Below, piece by piece: positions 1-8,772 of a stretch of DNA of 64,000 bases. This DNA is from an uncultured Litoreibacter sp. GTDB lineage: Bacteria; Pseudomonadota; Alphaproteobacteria; Rhodobacterales; Rhodobacteraceae. The translations under genes and the position numbers were made by a program. The notes below the pieces were generated by a model that was given only the letters and a program-made list of their open reading frames with translations, searched no databases and was not told the DNA's origin. The DNA is taken from positions 558,001 through 622,000 of the forward strand of contig CANLOU010000002.1 of assembly GCA_947492995.1 (NCBI GenBank). The letters run 5' to 3'. Numbering within the stretch: position 1 is the first letter of the stretch; the number at the start of each line of letters is the position of its first letter.

Positions 1-120
1 GCCGCTGTTGAAGAGGACGCAGCTGTTGAGGTTGAGCAGGCCGGGGAAGAGATCGAAGAGCTCTATGCCGCTCCGACGCCGCGCCGCATGAAGTTCAGAC
101 TTGAGGAGAGCGCCGCGTGA
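1..120 (+). CDS. 3' end of an acidic protein upstream of the torD-like gene
   Basis: An open frame runs from the window edge to a TGA at 118-120, so only the last 39 residues are visible. They are rich in Glu and Ala and end in a short basic-hydrophobic stretch (RRMKFRLEESAA). The next gene starts on a GTG that overlaps this stop, so the two are translationally coupled. Formate dehydrogenase clusters of this type often carry accessory genes of the DUF3306/DUF3305 kind just before the chaperone, and this could be the tail of one, but the visible part has no diagnostic motif. Confidence 0.6.
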   Translation, partial: AAVEEDAAVEVEQAGEEIEELYAAPTPRRMKFRLEESAA

Positions 121-722
121 ATGCCGCCGAAGACACCAAGGTTGCATCAGAGGATCGTCTGCGGGCGGACCTCTACAACTTTCTGGGCCTGATGCTGTCA
201 GGCCCACCGGATCAGGTACTACTCGATCAGTGCGCCGGTCTGTCGGGCGACGATAGCGACCTTGGCACAGCGATTGGCGGGCTGTCCCGCGTGGCCAAAG
301 CCACCAAGCCCAAGAAGGTTGAAAGCGAGTTCAATGCGCTGTTCATCGGTTTGGGGCGTGGCGAGCTTCTGCCTTACGCCAGCTACTATCTCACCGGATT
401 TCTGAACGAAAAGCCCTTGGCCGCGTTGCGCAGCGATATGGCGTCGCGTGGCATGACGCGGGCGCAAAATGTCTACGAGCCTGAGGACAACATTGCATCC
501 CTGATGGAGATGATGGGCGGCATGATCGTGGGCCGCTTCGGCGCGCCCGCAGCGCTCAATGACCAAAAGACGTTCTTCAACAAGCATATCGCCCCTTGGG
601 CGGGCCATTTCTATGCCGATCTGGAGGCCGCCAAGAACTCGGTCCTTTACGCCTCGCTGGGCAGCGTAGGCAGGGCCTTTATGGAGATTGAGCGCGAAGC
701 GTTCAGAATGACCGCGGGCTAG
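117..722 (+). CDS. TorD/DmsD-family molybdoenzyme chaperone
   Basis: A 201-residue all-helical cytoplasmic protein of the TorD/DmsD redox enzyme maturation family. It is expected to bind the Tat signal of the apo formate dehydrogenase and hold it until the metal cofactor is inserted. The family hallmark is seen in the middle: an E-F-N-x-LF-x-G segment near residues 63-69, then a Tyr-rich stretch (LPYASYYLTGF), and E-P-E-D-N-I-A-S-L-M-E near residues 121-131. The start is the GTG at 117 (GTGA overlap with the upstream stop); there is no in-frame ATG nearby. It lies directly upstream of the Tat microprotein and catalytic subunit, which fits a dedicated chaperone. Confidence 0.88.
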   Translation: MNAAEDTKVASEDRLRADLYNFLGLMLSGPPDQVLLDQCAGLSGDDSDLGTAIGGLSRVAKATKPKKVESEFNALFIGLGRGELLPYASYYLTGFLNEKPLAALRSDMASRGMTRAQNVYEPEDNIASLMEMMGGMIVGRFGAPAALNDQKTFFNKHIAPWAGHFYADLEAAKNSVLYASLGSVGRAFMEIEREAFRMTAG

Positions 723-778
723 CTACCTGCGATGAAACCGGCGGGGATGCTCGCCAACAACAAGGAGGGAGACATCCC

Positions 779-970
779 ATGACCAAGAAATCTGATGACG
801 GCGCAAGCCGCCGCGATTTTCTGAAGCTGGCTGGCACGACCGCGCCGGTTGCTGCTGTGGCCTTGGCCACCGGCACAACAGCGGCTGAGGCACGACCGGC
901 AGATCTGGCGTCAGACAAGATGCAAGACACGGCGCATACCCGCGCCTATCTCGACAGCGCCCGCTTCTAG
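779..970 (+). CDS. formate dehydrogenase region Tat-target microprotein
   Basis: A 63-residue protein with a twin-arginine motif at the N-terminus (SRRDFLKLAG), a hydrophobic Ala/Val-rich h-region and an Ala-Glu-Ala site, leaving a short hydrophilic tail. Small Tat proteins of this kind sit immediately before the catalytic subunit in many FDH operons and are described as the formate dehydrogenase region TAT target family. Its exact role is unknown; an accessory in maturation or export is an inference from position. A strong ribosome binding site (aaggaggga) precedes the ATG. Confidence 0.85.
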   Translation: MTKKSDDGASRRDFLKLAGTTAPVAAVALATGTTAAEARPADLASDKMQDTAHTRAYLDSARF

Positions 971-1087
971 GACGCTGCCAGTGACGACCCTCACGGCGAC
1001 TGGTTGCGTGACGCCCGACGGCCAAGAGGTCAAAGAGAAACCAAGCTAGCAAGGGGTTTGCCCCAAGCACGCAAGGGAGGAACTACA

Positions 1088-3982
1088 ATGCTAAGGAAAA
1101 AGACCAACGGGGTAGCGCGACGCCCCCAGCGGACCGGCATCCTGTCTGACATCGCGGAAAAATCTGTAGATCGCCGCAGCTTCTTGCGTGGCAGCGGTTT
1201 GGCCATTGGTGGCCTTGCGGCCATTTCGGCGACGGGTGGCTCGGTCACCGGAGCCACAGCGCAAACCGCAGCCAATGGCGCGGTTGAACTGGTCAAATCT
1301 GTCTGCACCCACTGCTCGGTCGGCTGTACCGTTGTGGCCGAGGTTAGCAATGGCGTCTGGACGGGGCAGGAACCCGGCTGGGACAGCCCGTTCAACCTTG
1401 GCGCGCATTGCGCGAAAGGTGCTGCGGTGCGCGAGCACGCCCATGGCGAGCGCCGCCTGAAATACCCGATGAAGAAAGAAGGCGGGGAATGGAAACGCAT
1501 CAGCTGGGAGCAGGCGATCGACGAGATCGGCGACGGCATGATGAACATCCGCGAGGAAAGCGGCCCAGACTCGGTCTATTGGCTGGGCTCGGCAAAGCAC
1601 AATAACGAGCAGGCCTACCTGTTCCGCAAATTCGCAGCCTATTGGGGCACCAACAACGTTGACCACCAGGCGCGGATTTGTCACTCGACCACTGTTGCGG
1701 GTGTGGCCAACACATGGGGCTACGGCGCCATGACCAACAGCTACAACGACATCCACAACTCCAAGGCGATCTTCATCATCGGCGGCAACCCCGCCGAGGC
1801 GCATCCCGTATCCTTGCTGCATTTGCTACGCGCCAAGGAACAGAACAACGCGCCGGTGATCGTTTGCGACCCCCGGTTTACCCGCACGGCGGCCCATGCT
1901 GATGAGTATGTCCGCTTCCGTCCCGGCACCGACGTGGCGCTGGTTTGGGGCATCCTGTGGCACATCTTCGACAATGGATGGGAGGACAAAGAGTTCATCC
2001 GCACCCGCGTCTGGGGCATGGACCAGATCCAGGAGGAAGTGGCCAAGTGGAACCCTGAGGAAGTCGAGCGCGTCACCGGCGCGCCGGGGTCCCAGCTCAA
2101 GCGCGTGGCGCGCACCATGGCCAACAACCGCCCCGGCACCGTGATCTGGTGCATGGGCGGCACCCAGCACACCAACGGCAACAACAACACACGCGCTTAC
2201 TGCGTGTTGCAGCTGGCGCTGGGCAACATGGGCACAAGCGGGGGTGGCACGAACATCTTCCGTGGCCATGACAACGTGCAAGGTGCCACCGACCTTGGCG
2301 TTCTGTCCCATACGCTGCCGGGCTATTACGGCCTGTCGGCTGGATCATGGGCCCACTGGGCGCGTGTCTGGGGGGAAGACGATGATTGGCTGAAGGGCCA
2401 ATTTGCGACCTCCAAGAACGCGGAAGGCAAAGACCAGTCTTTGCAGCAGCTCACCGGTATCCCGGTGTCGCGCTGGATTGATGGCGTGCTGGAAGACCCT
2501 GACAACATGGACAACCCCAACAAGGTGCGTGCCATGGTGCTTTGGGGCCATGCGCCGAACTCCCAGACCCGGATGAAGGAGATGAAAACCGCGATGGAGC
2601 AGCTGGACATGCTGGTCGTTGTGGACCCATATCCAACCGTTTCGGCGGTGCTGCATGACCGGACCGACGGCGTTTATCTGCTGCCGGCTTGTACGCAGTT
2701 CGAAACGCGTGGCTCTGTCACCGCGTCAAACCGGTCCATCCAGTGGCGCGACAAAGTGGTCGACCCGCTGTTTGAAAGCCTGCCGGACGAGGTCATCATG
2801 GCCAAGTTCGCCAACAAATTTGGCTGGGCCGACCGCTTCTTCCGCAACATTGAGATGGAAGACGCCGAGACCCCTAATGTCGAAAGTGTCACGCGGGAAT
2901 TCAATGCTGGCATGTGGACGGTGGGCTACACCGGCCAAAGCCCTGAACGCATCAAGAAGCACATGGCCAATCAGCACACGTTCGACAGAACGACGCTGCA
3001 GGCCGTGGGCGGACCTGCGGATGGGGACTATTACGGCCTGCCATGGCCATCCTGGGGCACCCCAGAGATGAACCACCCCGGCACGCCGAACCTCTATGAC
3101 ATGTCTAAACGTGTCTCGGAGGGCGGCCTGACCTTCCGCGCTCGTTTTGGCGTGGAACGCGATGGGGACAACTTGCTGGCGGAAGGTGTCTACAGCTTGG
3201 ATTCGGATATTCAGGACGGATACCCCGAGTTCACGATGCAGATGCTGATGGACCTTGGCTGGGACAGCGAGCTGACGGCTGAGGAGCGCGCCTCCATTGA
3301 CGCTGTGGCCGGTCCAAAGACCAACTGGAAAACCGACCTGTCGGGCGGCATCCAGCGGGTGGCCATTGCGCATGAATGTGCGCCATTTGGCAACGCCAAG
3401 GCCCGCGCGGTCGTCTGGACCTTCCCCGATCCGGTGCCGGTCCACCGCGAGCCGCTTTACACCAACCGCCGCGATCTTGTGGCCGACTACCCGACATATG
3501 AGGACCGGAAGTTCTACCGCCTTCCGACCATGTATGCCTCGATCCAAAAGAACGACTTTTCAAAGGATTATCCGATGATCCTCACGTCAGGTCGTTTGGT
3601 CGAATATGAGGGCGGCGGCGACGAGACACGGTCCAACCCGTGGCTTGCCGAGCTGCAACAAGACATGTTTGTCGAGATCAACACCCGTGACGCCAACAAC
3701 CTTGGCGTTCGGGACGGCGAGCAGGTCTGGGTCGAAGGCCCTGAAGGCGGCAAGGTCAAAGTGATGGCCATGGTGACCGAACGGGTCGGCGAAGGCGTGG
3801 CCTTCATGCCCTTCCACTTCGGCGGACATTTCGAGGGCGTGGACCAGCGGGACAAATACCCCGACGGGGCGGACCCGTATGTGTTGGGCGAAAGCACCAA
3901 CACCGCGCAGACCTATGGCTACGATTCAGTAACCCAGATGCAGGAGACGAAAGCCACTCTCTGCAAAATCTGGACAGCGTAA
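1088..3982 (+). CDS. fdhA: formate dehydrogenase catalytic (alpha) subunit, Cys type, Tat-exported
   Basis: A 964-residue molybdopterin oxidoreductase that oxidises formate to CO2, probably in the periplasm. A Tat signal is present (DRRSFLRGSG, Arg29-Arg30). The [4Fe-4S] ligands are Cys73, Cys76, Cys80 and Cys108, and the catalytic pair is Cys198-His199 in ARICHSTTVAG, so the enzyme uses cysteine rather than selenocysteine. The bis-guanine-dinucleotide binding domain is at the C-terminus (LTSGRLVEYEGGG onward). The chosen ATG at 1088 is preceded by gggagg and gives a normal Tat signal; a longer frame opens at 1004 but lacks a ribosome site and puts about 28 extra residues before the signal. 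Next come the Fe-S and cytochrome b subunits. The metal could be Mo or W; the downstream tup genes point to W. Confidence 0.96.
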   Translation: MLRKKTNGVARRPQRTGILSDIAEKSVDRRSFLRGSGLAIGGLAAISATGGSVTGATAQTAANGAVELVKSVCTHCSVGCTVVAEVSNGVWTGQEPGWDSPFNLGAHCAKGAAVREHAHGERRLKYPMKKEGGEWKRISWEQAIDEIGDGMMNIREESGPDSVYWLGSAKHNNEQAYLFRKFAAYWGTNNVDHQARICHSTTVAGVANTWGYGAMTNSYNDIHNSKAIFIIGGNPAEAHPVSLLHLLRAKEQNNAPVIVCDPRFTRTAAHADEYVRFRPGTDVALVWGILWHIFDNGWEDKEFIRTRVWGMDQIQEEVAKWNPEEVERVTGAPGSQLKRVARTMANNRPGTVIWCMGGTQHTNGNNNTRAYCVLQLALGNMGTSGGGTNIFRGHDNVQGATDLGVLSHTLPGYYGLSAGSWAHWARVWGEDDDWLKGQFATSKNAEGKDQSLQQLTGIPVSRWIDGVLEDPDNMDNPNKVRAMVLWGHAPNSQTRMKEMKTAMEQLDMLVVVDPYPTVSAVLHDRTDGVYLLPACTQFETRGSVTASNRSIQWRDKVVDPLFESLPDEVIMAKFANKFGWADRFFRNIEMEDAETPNVESVTREFNAGMWTVGYTGQSPERIKKHMANQHTFDRTTLQAVGGPADGDYYGLPWPSWGTPEMNHPGTPNLYDMSKRVSEGGLTFRARFGVERDGDNLLAEGVYSLDSDIQDGYPEFTMQMLMDLGWDSELTAEERASIDAVAGPKTNWKTDLSGGIQRVAIAHECAPFGNAKARAVVWTFPDPVPVHREPLYTNRRDLVADYPTYEDRKFYRLPTMYASIQKNDFSKDYPMILTSGRLVEYEGGGDETRSNPWLAELQQDMFVEINTRDANNLGVRDGEQVWVEGPEGGKVKVMAMVTERVGEGVAFMPFHFGGHFEGVDQRDKYPDGADPYVLGESTNTAQTYGYDSVTQMQETKATLCKIWTA

Positions 3983-3994
3983 GGAGGAAAGAAA

Positions 3995-4588
3995 ATGGCA
4001 AGAGCAAAGTTTCTCGTCGACGCCGAACGCTGCATTGAATGCAACGCCTGTGTCACAGCCTGTAAGAACGAGCATGAAGTCCCGTGGGGCATCAACCGCC
4101 GGAAGGTCGTCACGATCAATGACGGCTCGCCGGGGGAGCGGTCCATTTCGGTGGCCTGCATGCACTGCTCGGATGCGCCGTGCATGGCCGTCTGCCCGGT
4201 AGACTGCTTCTACCAGAACGAAGAAGGGGTGGTTTTGCACTCCAAGGACTTGTGCATCGGGTGTGGGTATTGCTTCTACGCGTGCCCGTTTGGCGCGCCG
4301 CAATTCCCGCAGGCCGCCAATTTTGGGTCGCGTGGCAAGATGGACAAATGTACCTTCTGCGCCGGTGGCCCGGAGGAAAACCATTCCACCGCCGAGTTCC
4401 AGAAATACGGGCGCAACCGGATCGCGGAAGGCAAATTGCCGATCTGCGCCGAGATGTGCGCGACCAAGGCGCTTCTGGCGGGCGACGGCGACGTCGTCTC
4501 CGGCATCTACCGCGAACGTGTGGTCGCCCGCGGCTTCGGGTCCGGCGCTTGGGGCTGGGGATCGGCCTATGGTCGCCAGGACGGCTGA
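3995..4588 (+). CDS. fdhB: formate dehydrogenase iron-sulfur (beta) subunit
   Basis: A 197-residue electron-transfer subunit of the FDH3 beta type. Four Cys-rich clusters are visible: CIECNACVTACKNE near residue 13, CMHCSDAPCMAVCPVDC near 53, CIGCGYCFYACPFGAP near 87, and a C-terminal pair CTFC / CAEMC. This is the usual set for four [4Fe-4S] centres linking the catalytic subunit to cytochrome b. There is no signal peptide, as expected for a partner carried across by the Tat signal of the alpha subunit. An ideal ribosome site (taaggagg) sits 7 bases before the ATG, and the gene follows fdhA by 12 bases. Confidence 0.95.
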   Translation: MARAKFLVDAERCIECNACVTACKNEHEVPWGINRRKVVTINDGSPGERSISVACMHCSDAPCMAVCPVDCFYQNEEGVVLHSKDLCIGCGYCFYACPFGAPQFPQAANFGSRGKMDKCTFCAGGPEENHSTAEFQKYGRNRIAEGKLPICAEMCATKALLAGDGDVVSGIYRERVVARGFGSGAWGWGSAYGRQDG

Positions 4589-4617
4589 TGCGCCCGATCT
4601 GAAAAGATGAACAGAAG

Positions 4618-4644
4618 GGGCGATCCATGTGGGTCGCCCTTTTT
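4618..4644 (+). terminator. intrinsic terminator-like hairpin inside the fdh operon
   Basis: GGGCGATCC (4618-4626), loop ATGT, and GGGTCGCCC (4631-4639) form a 9-pair stem with one G-T pair, followed at once by five T. It has the shape of a Rho-independent terminator yet lies between the Fe-S subunit and the cytochrome b subunit gene. It may lower transcription of the downstream genes rather than end the operon. Confidence 0.65.
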
Positions 4645-4671
4645 ACCTAAATCAAGTTTCGAGGACCTGAT

Positions 4672-5868
4672 ATGCTGCGCGCCCTGACCGCTTTGATGCT
4701 GACGCTGTCATTCATCTCTACCGCCCATGCGCAGGAGGGCGACACGCCCGACCGCAGCGGCACTGGCGGGGCGCAGACGCTTGAGGACATTATGGCCCGC
4801 CAAAATGGCCAGGAGGTCGACAACGCGTTTCGCCGCAATGCCACGGGCGATCCCGATAGCGCGGCTGGCATTGCCAGCCAGCTTGGCACATTGGGCGGCG
4901 CGTCCGACCCGGAACTGTGGCGCGCCTTGCGCTTTGGCACGGCCAATATCACGGCGTCCAACAACGGCCCCGCTGCCACAACATTGATACAAGATGGCGG
5001 CATGAAATGGTTGCAGTTCCGCGAGGGGCCGCTGGCCACCTATGGTGGCTACCTGCTGGTCGGCACGCTTGGCGTGCTGGCAGCCTTCCTGATGATCCGG
5101 GGGCGCATCACCATTGATGGCGAGAAGACCGGCCGCAAAATCACCCGTTTCAAAGCCGTTGAACGTTTCGGCCATTGGTTGCTGGCGGGGTCGTTCATCC
5201 TGCTGGGGGTCACCGGATTGGTGTCACTCTTTGGTCGGAAGGTTTTGATCCCGGCATTTGGGCATGAGACGTTTGCCTTCCTCGCGGTTGGGTCAAAGTG
5301 GGTTCATAACAATGTGTCATGGGCCTTTATGCTGGGGCTGTTGATGATCTTTGTGATGTGGGTGATCCATAACCTGCCGGACCGGACCGATTTCAACTGG
5401 CTGCGCAAGGGGGGCGGCATTTTCTCGGACGGGCATCCGCCTGCCAAGAAGTTCAACGCGGGCCAAAAGCTGATTTTCTGGTCGGTGATTGTGCTTGGCA
5501 CATCCATCTCGGTTTCTGGGCTAGCGCTTCTTTTCCCGTTCGAGATCAACATGTTCGCCGCCACTTTTGCCAAGCTGAACGCCTTTGGCATCTCGGGCGC
5601 GTTGGGCCTTGGGGAGCTGCGCGAAACGCTCGCCCCGCATGAGGAAATGCAATATGCGCAGCTGTGGCACTCGATTGTCAGCTTCGTGCTGATCGCGATT
5701 ATTTTTGCCCATATCTACATCGGGACCGTCGGCATGGAAGGCGCGTATGACGCGATGGGGTCGGGCGAGGTGGAAGAGCAATGGGCGCGTGAGCACCATT
5801 CGATCTGGGCGGATGAGGAACTGGCCAAGGCCAAAACTCCCTCTGAAAGCGCGACGCCCGCCGAATAG
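4672..5868 (+). CDS. fdhC: formate dehydrogenase cytochrome b (gamma) subunit
   Basis: A 398-residue membrane protein that takes electrons from the Fe-S subunit to quinone. It starts with a cleavable signal peptide (STAHAQEG), then a periplasmic stretch of about 100 residues, and then transmembrane helices. Probable haem-b ligands are the His in RFGHWLL, in WVIHNLP, in QLWHSIV and in FAHIYIG. The length is at the long end for the family because of the signal peptide and N-terminal extension, as known in FDH3-type gamma subunits. Its stop is immediately followed by the ATG of the WD40-cytochrome c gene. Confidence 0.93.
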   Translation: MLRALTALMLTLSFISTAHAQEGDTPDRSGTGGAQTLEDIMARQNGQEVDNAFRRNATGDPDSAAGIASQLGTLGGASDPELWRALRFGTANITASNNGPAATTLIQDGGMKWLQFREGPLATYGGYLLVGTLGVLAAFLMIRGRITIDGEKTGRKITRFKAVERFGHWLLAGSFILLGVTGLVSLFGRKVLIPAFGHETFAFLAVGSKWVHNNVSWAFMLGLLMIFVMWVIHNLPDRTDFNWLRKGGGIFSDGHPPAKKFNAGQKLIFWSVIVLGTSISVSGLALLFPFEINMFAATFAKLNAFGISGALGLGELRETLAPHEEMQYAQLWHSIVSFVLIAIIFAHIYIGTVGMEGAYDAMGSGEVEEQWAREHHSIWADEELAKAKTPSESATPAE

Positions 5869-7197
5869 ATGCTGCGGGCGGTTGCCATAGCATGCGTGAT
5901 GGCGAGCCCGTCACTCGCGCAGGAGTTCTTCACGCTCAAAGGCCATGGCGGTCCGATCATGGACATTGCAGTGGCCTCAAACGGGACCATCGCCACGGCG
6001 AGTTTCGACAATTCTGTTGGTCTTTGGCCAACAGACAAGCCCGTCTGGCTGGAGGGGCATGCGGCTGCCGTCAATACGGTCGCCTTTTATTCCAACCATC
6101 TTTTGATCTCGGGCAGCGACGATTTTGGCGTCGCCCTCTGGGAGGACCAAGGCGGGGGCCGCCTTGTCGGAAGCCATGAGGCCAAGGTCACCGACATCGA
6201 AATTTGCCGAGAGAACAGCAACCTGTTCGCCACCTCAAGCTGGGACGCGACCGTGGCGCTTTGGGATATAGGTCCGTCCTTCGCAGACGTGTTGATAGGG
6301 CTGGGCGACTGGCCAGAACGGCGCGACCTTGCGGGGCATACAAGCGGGGTGAATGACGTAGCCTTCAGCGGTGATTGCAAAACGCTCTATTCAGCCGCGA
6401 GTGACGGGACGATCCGTGTCTGGGATGTTGACAGCGCACAAGAAACCCAACGGCTGGCCAATCACGGCTTTGGGGTGAACGAGCTGATCGTCAACGACGC
6501 TGACGGCTGGCTTGCCTACGGCGCTGTCGATGGGGGCACCCGCATGCTGAGCCTGAAGACAGGCGAGGTTATTGCCGATTTCACGCTGGGCCGCAGGCCC
6601 ATCCTTGCCATGGCTTATGACCGTGTGGGCAAGCAATTGGCCGTGGGCGACGGGGAGGGGTTCATTATGGTGATCGACACCCAACAACGTGCCATCACCC
6701 GCGATTTCAGGGCCACCAAGCGTGGCCCTGTTTGGGCGCTGAGCTTCTCGCCCGGGGGGCAAAACATCCATGCAGGCGGGATTGAGGACATCATGTATTC
6801 ATGGCCGGTGGCCACAATGGATGAACACGGGCCCATGACGGGCGAACCCCGCAGCTTCCTTGAGGACCCCAAAACGCTGCCCAACGGGGAGCGGCAGTTC
6901 AAACGCAAATGCTCGATCTGCCACACCCTGACCGAGGGGAGCGCCCGCAAAGCGGGTCCAAGCCTGTATCAACTTTTTGGCCGCAAGGCGGGGACGGTGG
7001 CGGATTATGCCTATTCCGACATTCTGACAGGGTCGGAAATTGTCTGGTCCCCCGAGACGATAAATGGTTTGTTTGACGAGGGGCCGGACCACTACATTCC
7101 GGGGACGAAAATGCCGATGCAGCGGATCGTGAAGCAAAGCGACCGCGACGACCTGATCGAGTATCTACGCACCGCCACGGTGCAAGGGGAGGACTGA
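5869..7197 (+). CDS. secreted WD40-repeat / cytochrome c fusion protein
   Basis: A 442-residue protein with a signal peptide (ASPSLAQ). About six WD40-like blades cover residues 20-320, with repeated GH...V..VAFS and WD motifs. A C-terminal class I cytochrome c domain has the haem site C348-S-I-C351-H352 and a likely Met ligand in the PGTKMPMQ segment. The gene abuts the cytochrome b subunit with no spacer, so it is probably translated with it and acts in the periplasm. Inference: the propeller docks on formate dehydrogenase while the cytochrome offers a second, soluble exit for electrons. Nothing in the sequence proves the partner. Confidence 0.87.
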   Translation: MLRAVAIACVMASPSLAQEFFTLKGHGGPIMDIAVASNGTIATASFDNSVGLWPTDKPVWLEGHAAAVNTVAFYSNHLLISGSDDFGVALWEDQGGGRLVGSHEAKVTDIEICRENSNLFATSSWDATVALWDIGPSFADVLIGLGDWPERRDLAGHTSGVNDVAFSGDCKTLYSAASDGTIRVWDVDSAQETQRLANHGFGVNELIVNDADGWLAYGAVDGGTRMLSLKTGEVIADFTLGRRPILAMAYDRVGKQLAVGDGEGFIMVIDTQQRAITRDFRATKRGPVWALSFSPGGQNIHAGGIEDIMYSWPVATMDEHGPMTGEPRSFLEDPKTLPNGERQFKRKCSICHTLTEGSARKAGPSLYQLFGRKAGTVADYAYSDILTGSEIVWSPETINGLFDEGPDHYIPGTKMPMQRIVKQSDRDDLIEYLRTATVQGED

Positions 7198-7198
7198 C

Positions 7199-7327
7199 AT
7201 GAAAGCCATGCTTGTAGCCTTTGTGGCCATCGCCGTGATCGCAGTCGGGTCAAACCTGATCCTGGGTGAGGCCGGTTTCTCGAGCCAGGATCGTGCCACT
7301 GGCGCTGCAGTCCGACTTGACAACTGA
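7199..7327 (+). CDS. 42-residue single-pass membrane microprotein
   Basis: A short frame begins with ATG one base after the stop of the WD40-cytochrome gene and ends at TGA 7325-7327. The peptide has a hydrophobic segment at residues 4-22 (MLVAFVAIAVIAVGSNLIL) and a polar tail (GEAGFSSQDRATGAAVRLDN). It reads as a one-helix membrane peptide or an uncleaved signal anchor. The tight spacing and the match to the 30-base gap before tupB suggest a real gene of the operon. It resembles the small subunits found with many respiratory complexes, but I do not recognise a family. Confidence 0.6.
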   Translation: MKAMLVAFVAIAVIAVGSNLILGEAGFSSQDRATGAAVRLDN

Positions 7328-7357
7328 CCCGCGGAAAAGGGGCAGGGCCGCACCAAG

Positions 7358-8062
7358 ATGAATGAGATTTGGGCCGGCATACTGGCGGCGTTCCGACTGA
7401 TCGTCACACTTGATGGCGATTTGGTAGAGATCACGCTGCGCTCCTTGCAGGTCAGCCTGTCCGCGCTTGTGATTGCATCCGCCATTGCGCTACCCTTTGG
7501 CACATGGCTTGCCATTCGTCGCTTCCGCTATCGCCGTGCGACGATTGCAACCCTGAACGCGTTGATGGGGCTTCCGCCCGTCGTGGTGGGCTTGATCGTG
7601 TATTTGTTGCTGTCCCGGTCGGGGCCATTTGGCGTGATGGGGCTGCTGTTTACGCCAACGGCCATGATTATCGCGCAGGTCATCATCATCACGCCGCTGA
7701 TCGCCTCGATCACCCATCAGGCGATGCGCGAGCTTTGGGCGGAATATCACGACCTGCTGATCTCGTTGAACACCAGCAAGCGTCAGCGCATTGCCACGCT
7801 CATTTGGGACGGCAGGCGCACATTGTTAACGGCGGCTTTGGCAGGCTTTGGGAGGGCCATTGGCGAGGTCGGGGCCATCATGATTGTCGGCGGCAATATA
7901 GACCACGCGACACGCGTTCTGACCACGGCCATCGCGCTGGAAACCGGCAAAGGCGACTTCGCCTTGGCCCTTGGGTTGGGCTTTGTTTTGATAGCACTTG
8001 CACTGCTCGTCAACTTCGCGATCCACGCACTATCGCGCACTGAGCGGGAGGGAACGTGGTGA
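7358..8062 (+). CDS. tupB: tungstate ABC transporter permease
   Basis: A 234-residue inner-membrane permease of the TupB type, with about five to six hydrophobic segments. The permease coupling loop is near residues 160-175 (FGRAIGEVGAIMIVGGNI), the typical E-x-G-A region for oxyanion importers. It begins 30 bases after the FDH microprotein and overlaps the ATPase gene, so it is likely co-transcribed with formate dehydrogenase. Confidence 0.9.
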   Translation: MNEIWAGILAAFRLIVTLDGDLVEITLRSLQVSLSALVIASAIALPFGTWLAIRRFRYRRATIATLNALMGLPPVVVGLIVYLLLSRSGPFGVMGLLFTPTAMIIAQVIIITPLIASITHQAMRELWAEYHDLLISLNTSKRQRIATLIWDGRRTLLTAALAGFGRAIGEVGAIMIVGGNIDHATRVLTTAIALETGKGDFALALGLGFVLIALALLVNFAIHALSRTEREGTW

Positions 8063-8772
8063 GCCCGTCGATGTCGGTCTCACTGCGCGATGTCACGGTT
8101 CGTCGCCGCGGCAAAACCATTCTTGGGCCGCTGAGCATTGATCTTGATGCGGCGGGTTTCAGTATTGTTCTTGGCCCGAATGGCGCGGGGAAGACGACAT
8201 TTCTGAAGATATTGCACGGCGTCGAGCGCGTCACAGACGGCACAGCGGAATGGTCCGTTTCGGCGGAAGAGGCGCGGCAGGCGCAGGCCTATGTGTTTCA
8301 AAGCCCGATCATGCTGCGTCGATCCGTGGGCCAAAATCTGGCCTATCCGTTGCAGTTGTTGGGCATGGACAAAGCTGATGTCGCAAAACGCGTGTTGGAC
8401 TGGGCGGGCCGCATCGGGCTCAGCGATGCGCTGGAGCGCCCGGCACCGCGCCTGTCTGGTGGCGAGCGCCAGAAACTGGCACTTGGACGCGCCCTGATCC
8501 GCAGTCCAAAAGTTCTGTTTCTGGATGAACCTTGCGCCAACCTGGACGGGCGTTCAACGCGCGAGATCGAAACATTGCTGCTTGCAGCCCAACGGGACGG
8601 GACGCGGATTATCATGACCACCCATGATCTTGGGCAGGCGCGGCGGCTTGCCAGCGACATCGTCTTTCTGCTGAATGGGCAGGTGCATGAACGCGCACCC
8701 GCATCTGAGTTTTTCACGACCCCGAAAACTGTCGAGGCGAAAGCCTTCATGGAAGGAGATATTGTCGAGTGA
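8059..8772 (+). CDS. tupC: tungstate ABC transporter ATP-binding protein
   Basis: A 237-residue ABC ATPase. Walker A is GPNGAGKTTF, the signature is LSGGERQKLALGRAL, Walker B is VLFLDEPCANLD, and the H-loop is MTTHDLGQ. The start is set at the GTG at 8059, which overlaps the permease stop as GTGA; a GTG one codon earlier and an ATG at 8071 are alternatives. It energises uptake through TupB. Confidence 0.9.
   Translation: MSPSMSVSLRDVTVRRRGKTILGPLSIDLDAAGFSIVLGPNGAGKTTFLKILHGVERVTDGTAEWSVSAEEARQAQAYVFQSPIMLRRSVGQNLAYPLQLLGMDKADVAKRVLDWAGRIGLSDALERPAPRLSGGERQKLALGRALIRSPKVLFLDEPCANLDGRSTREIETLLLAAQRDGTRIIMTTHDLGQARRLASDIVFLLNGQVHERAPASEFFTTPKTVEAKAFMEGDIVE

Noticed and set aside
1004-1087. N-terminal extension of the formate dehydrogenase catalytic subunit
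   Set aside because: No ribosome site, and it would bury the Tat signal; the ATG at 1088 has a strong site.
1679-1690. Selenocysteine form of formate dehydrogenase
   Set aside because: The active-site codon is TGT (Cys198); no in-frame TGA is present.
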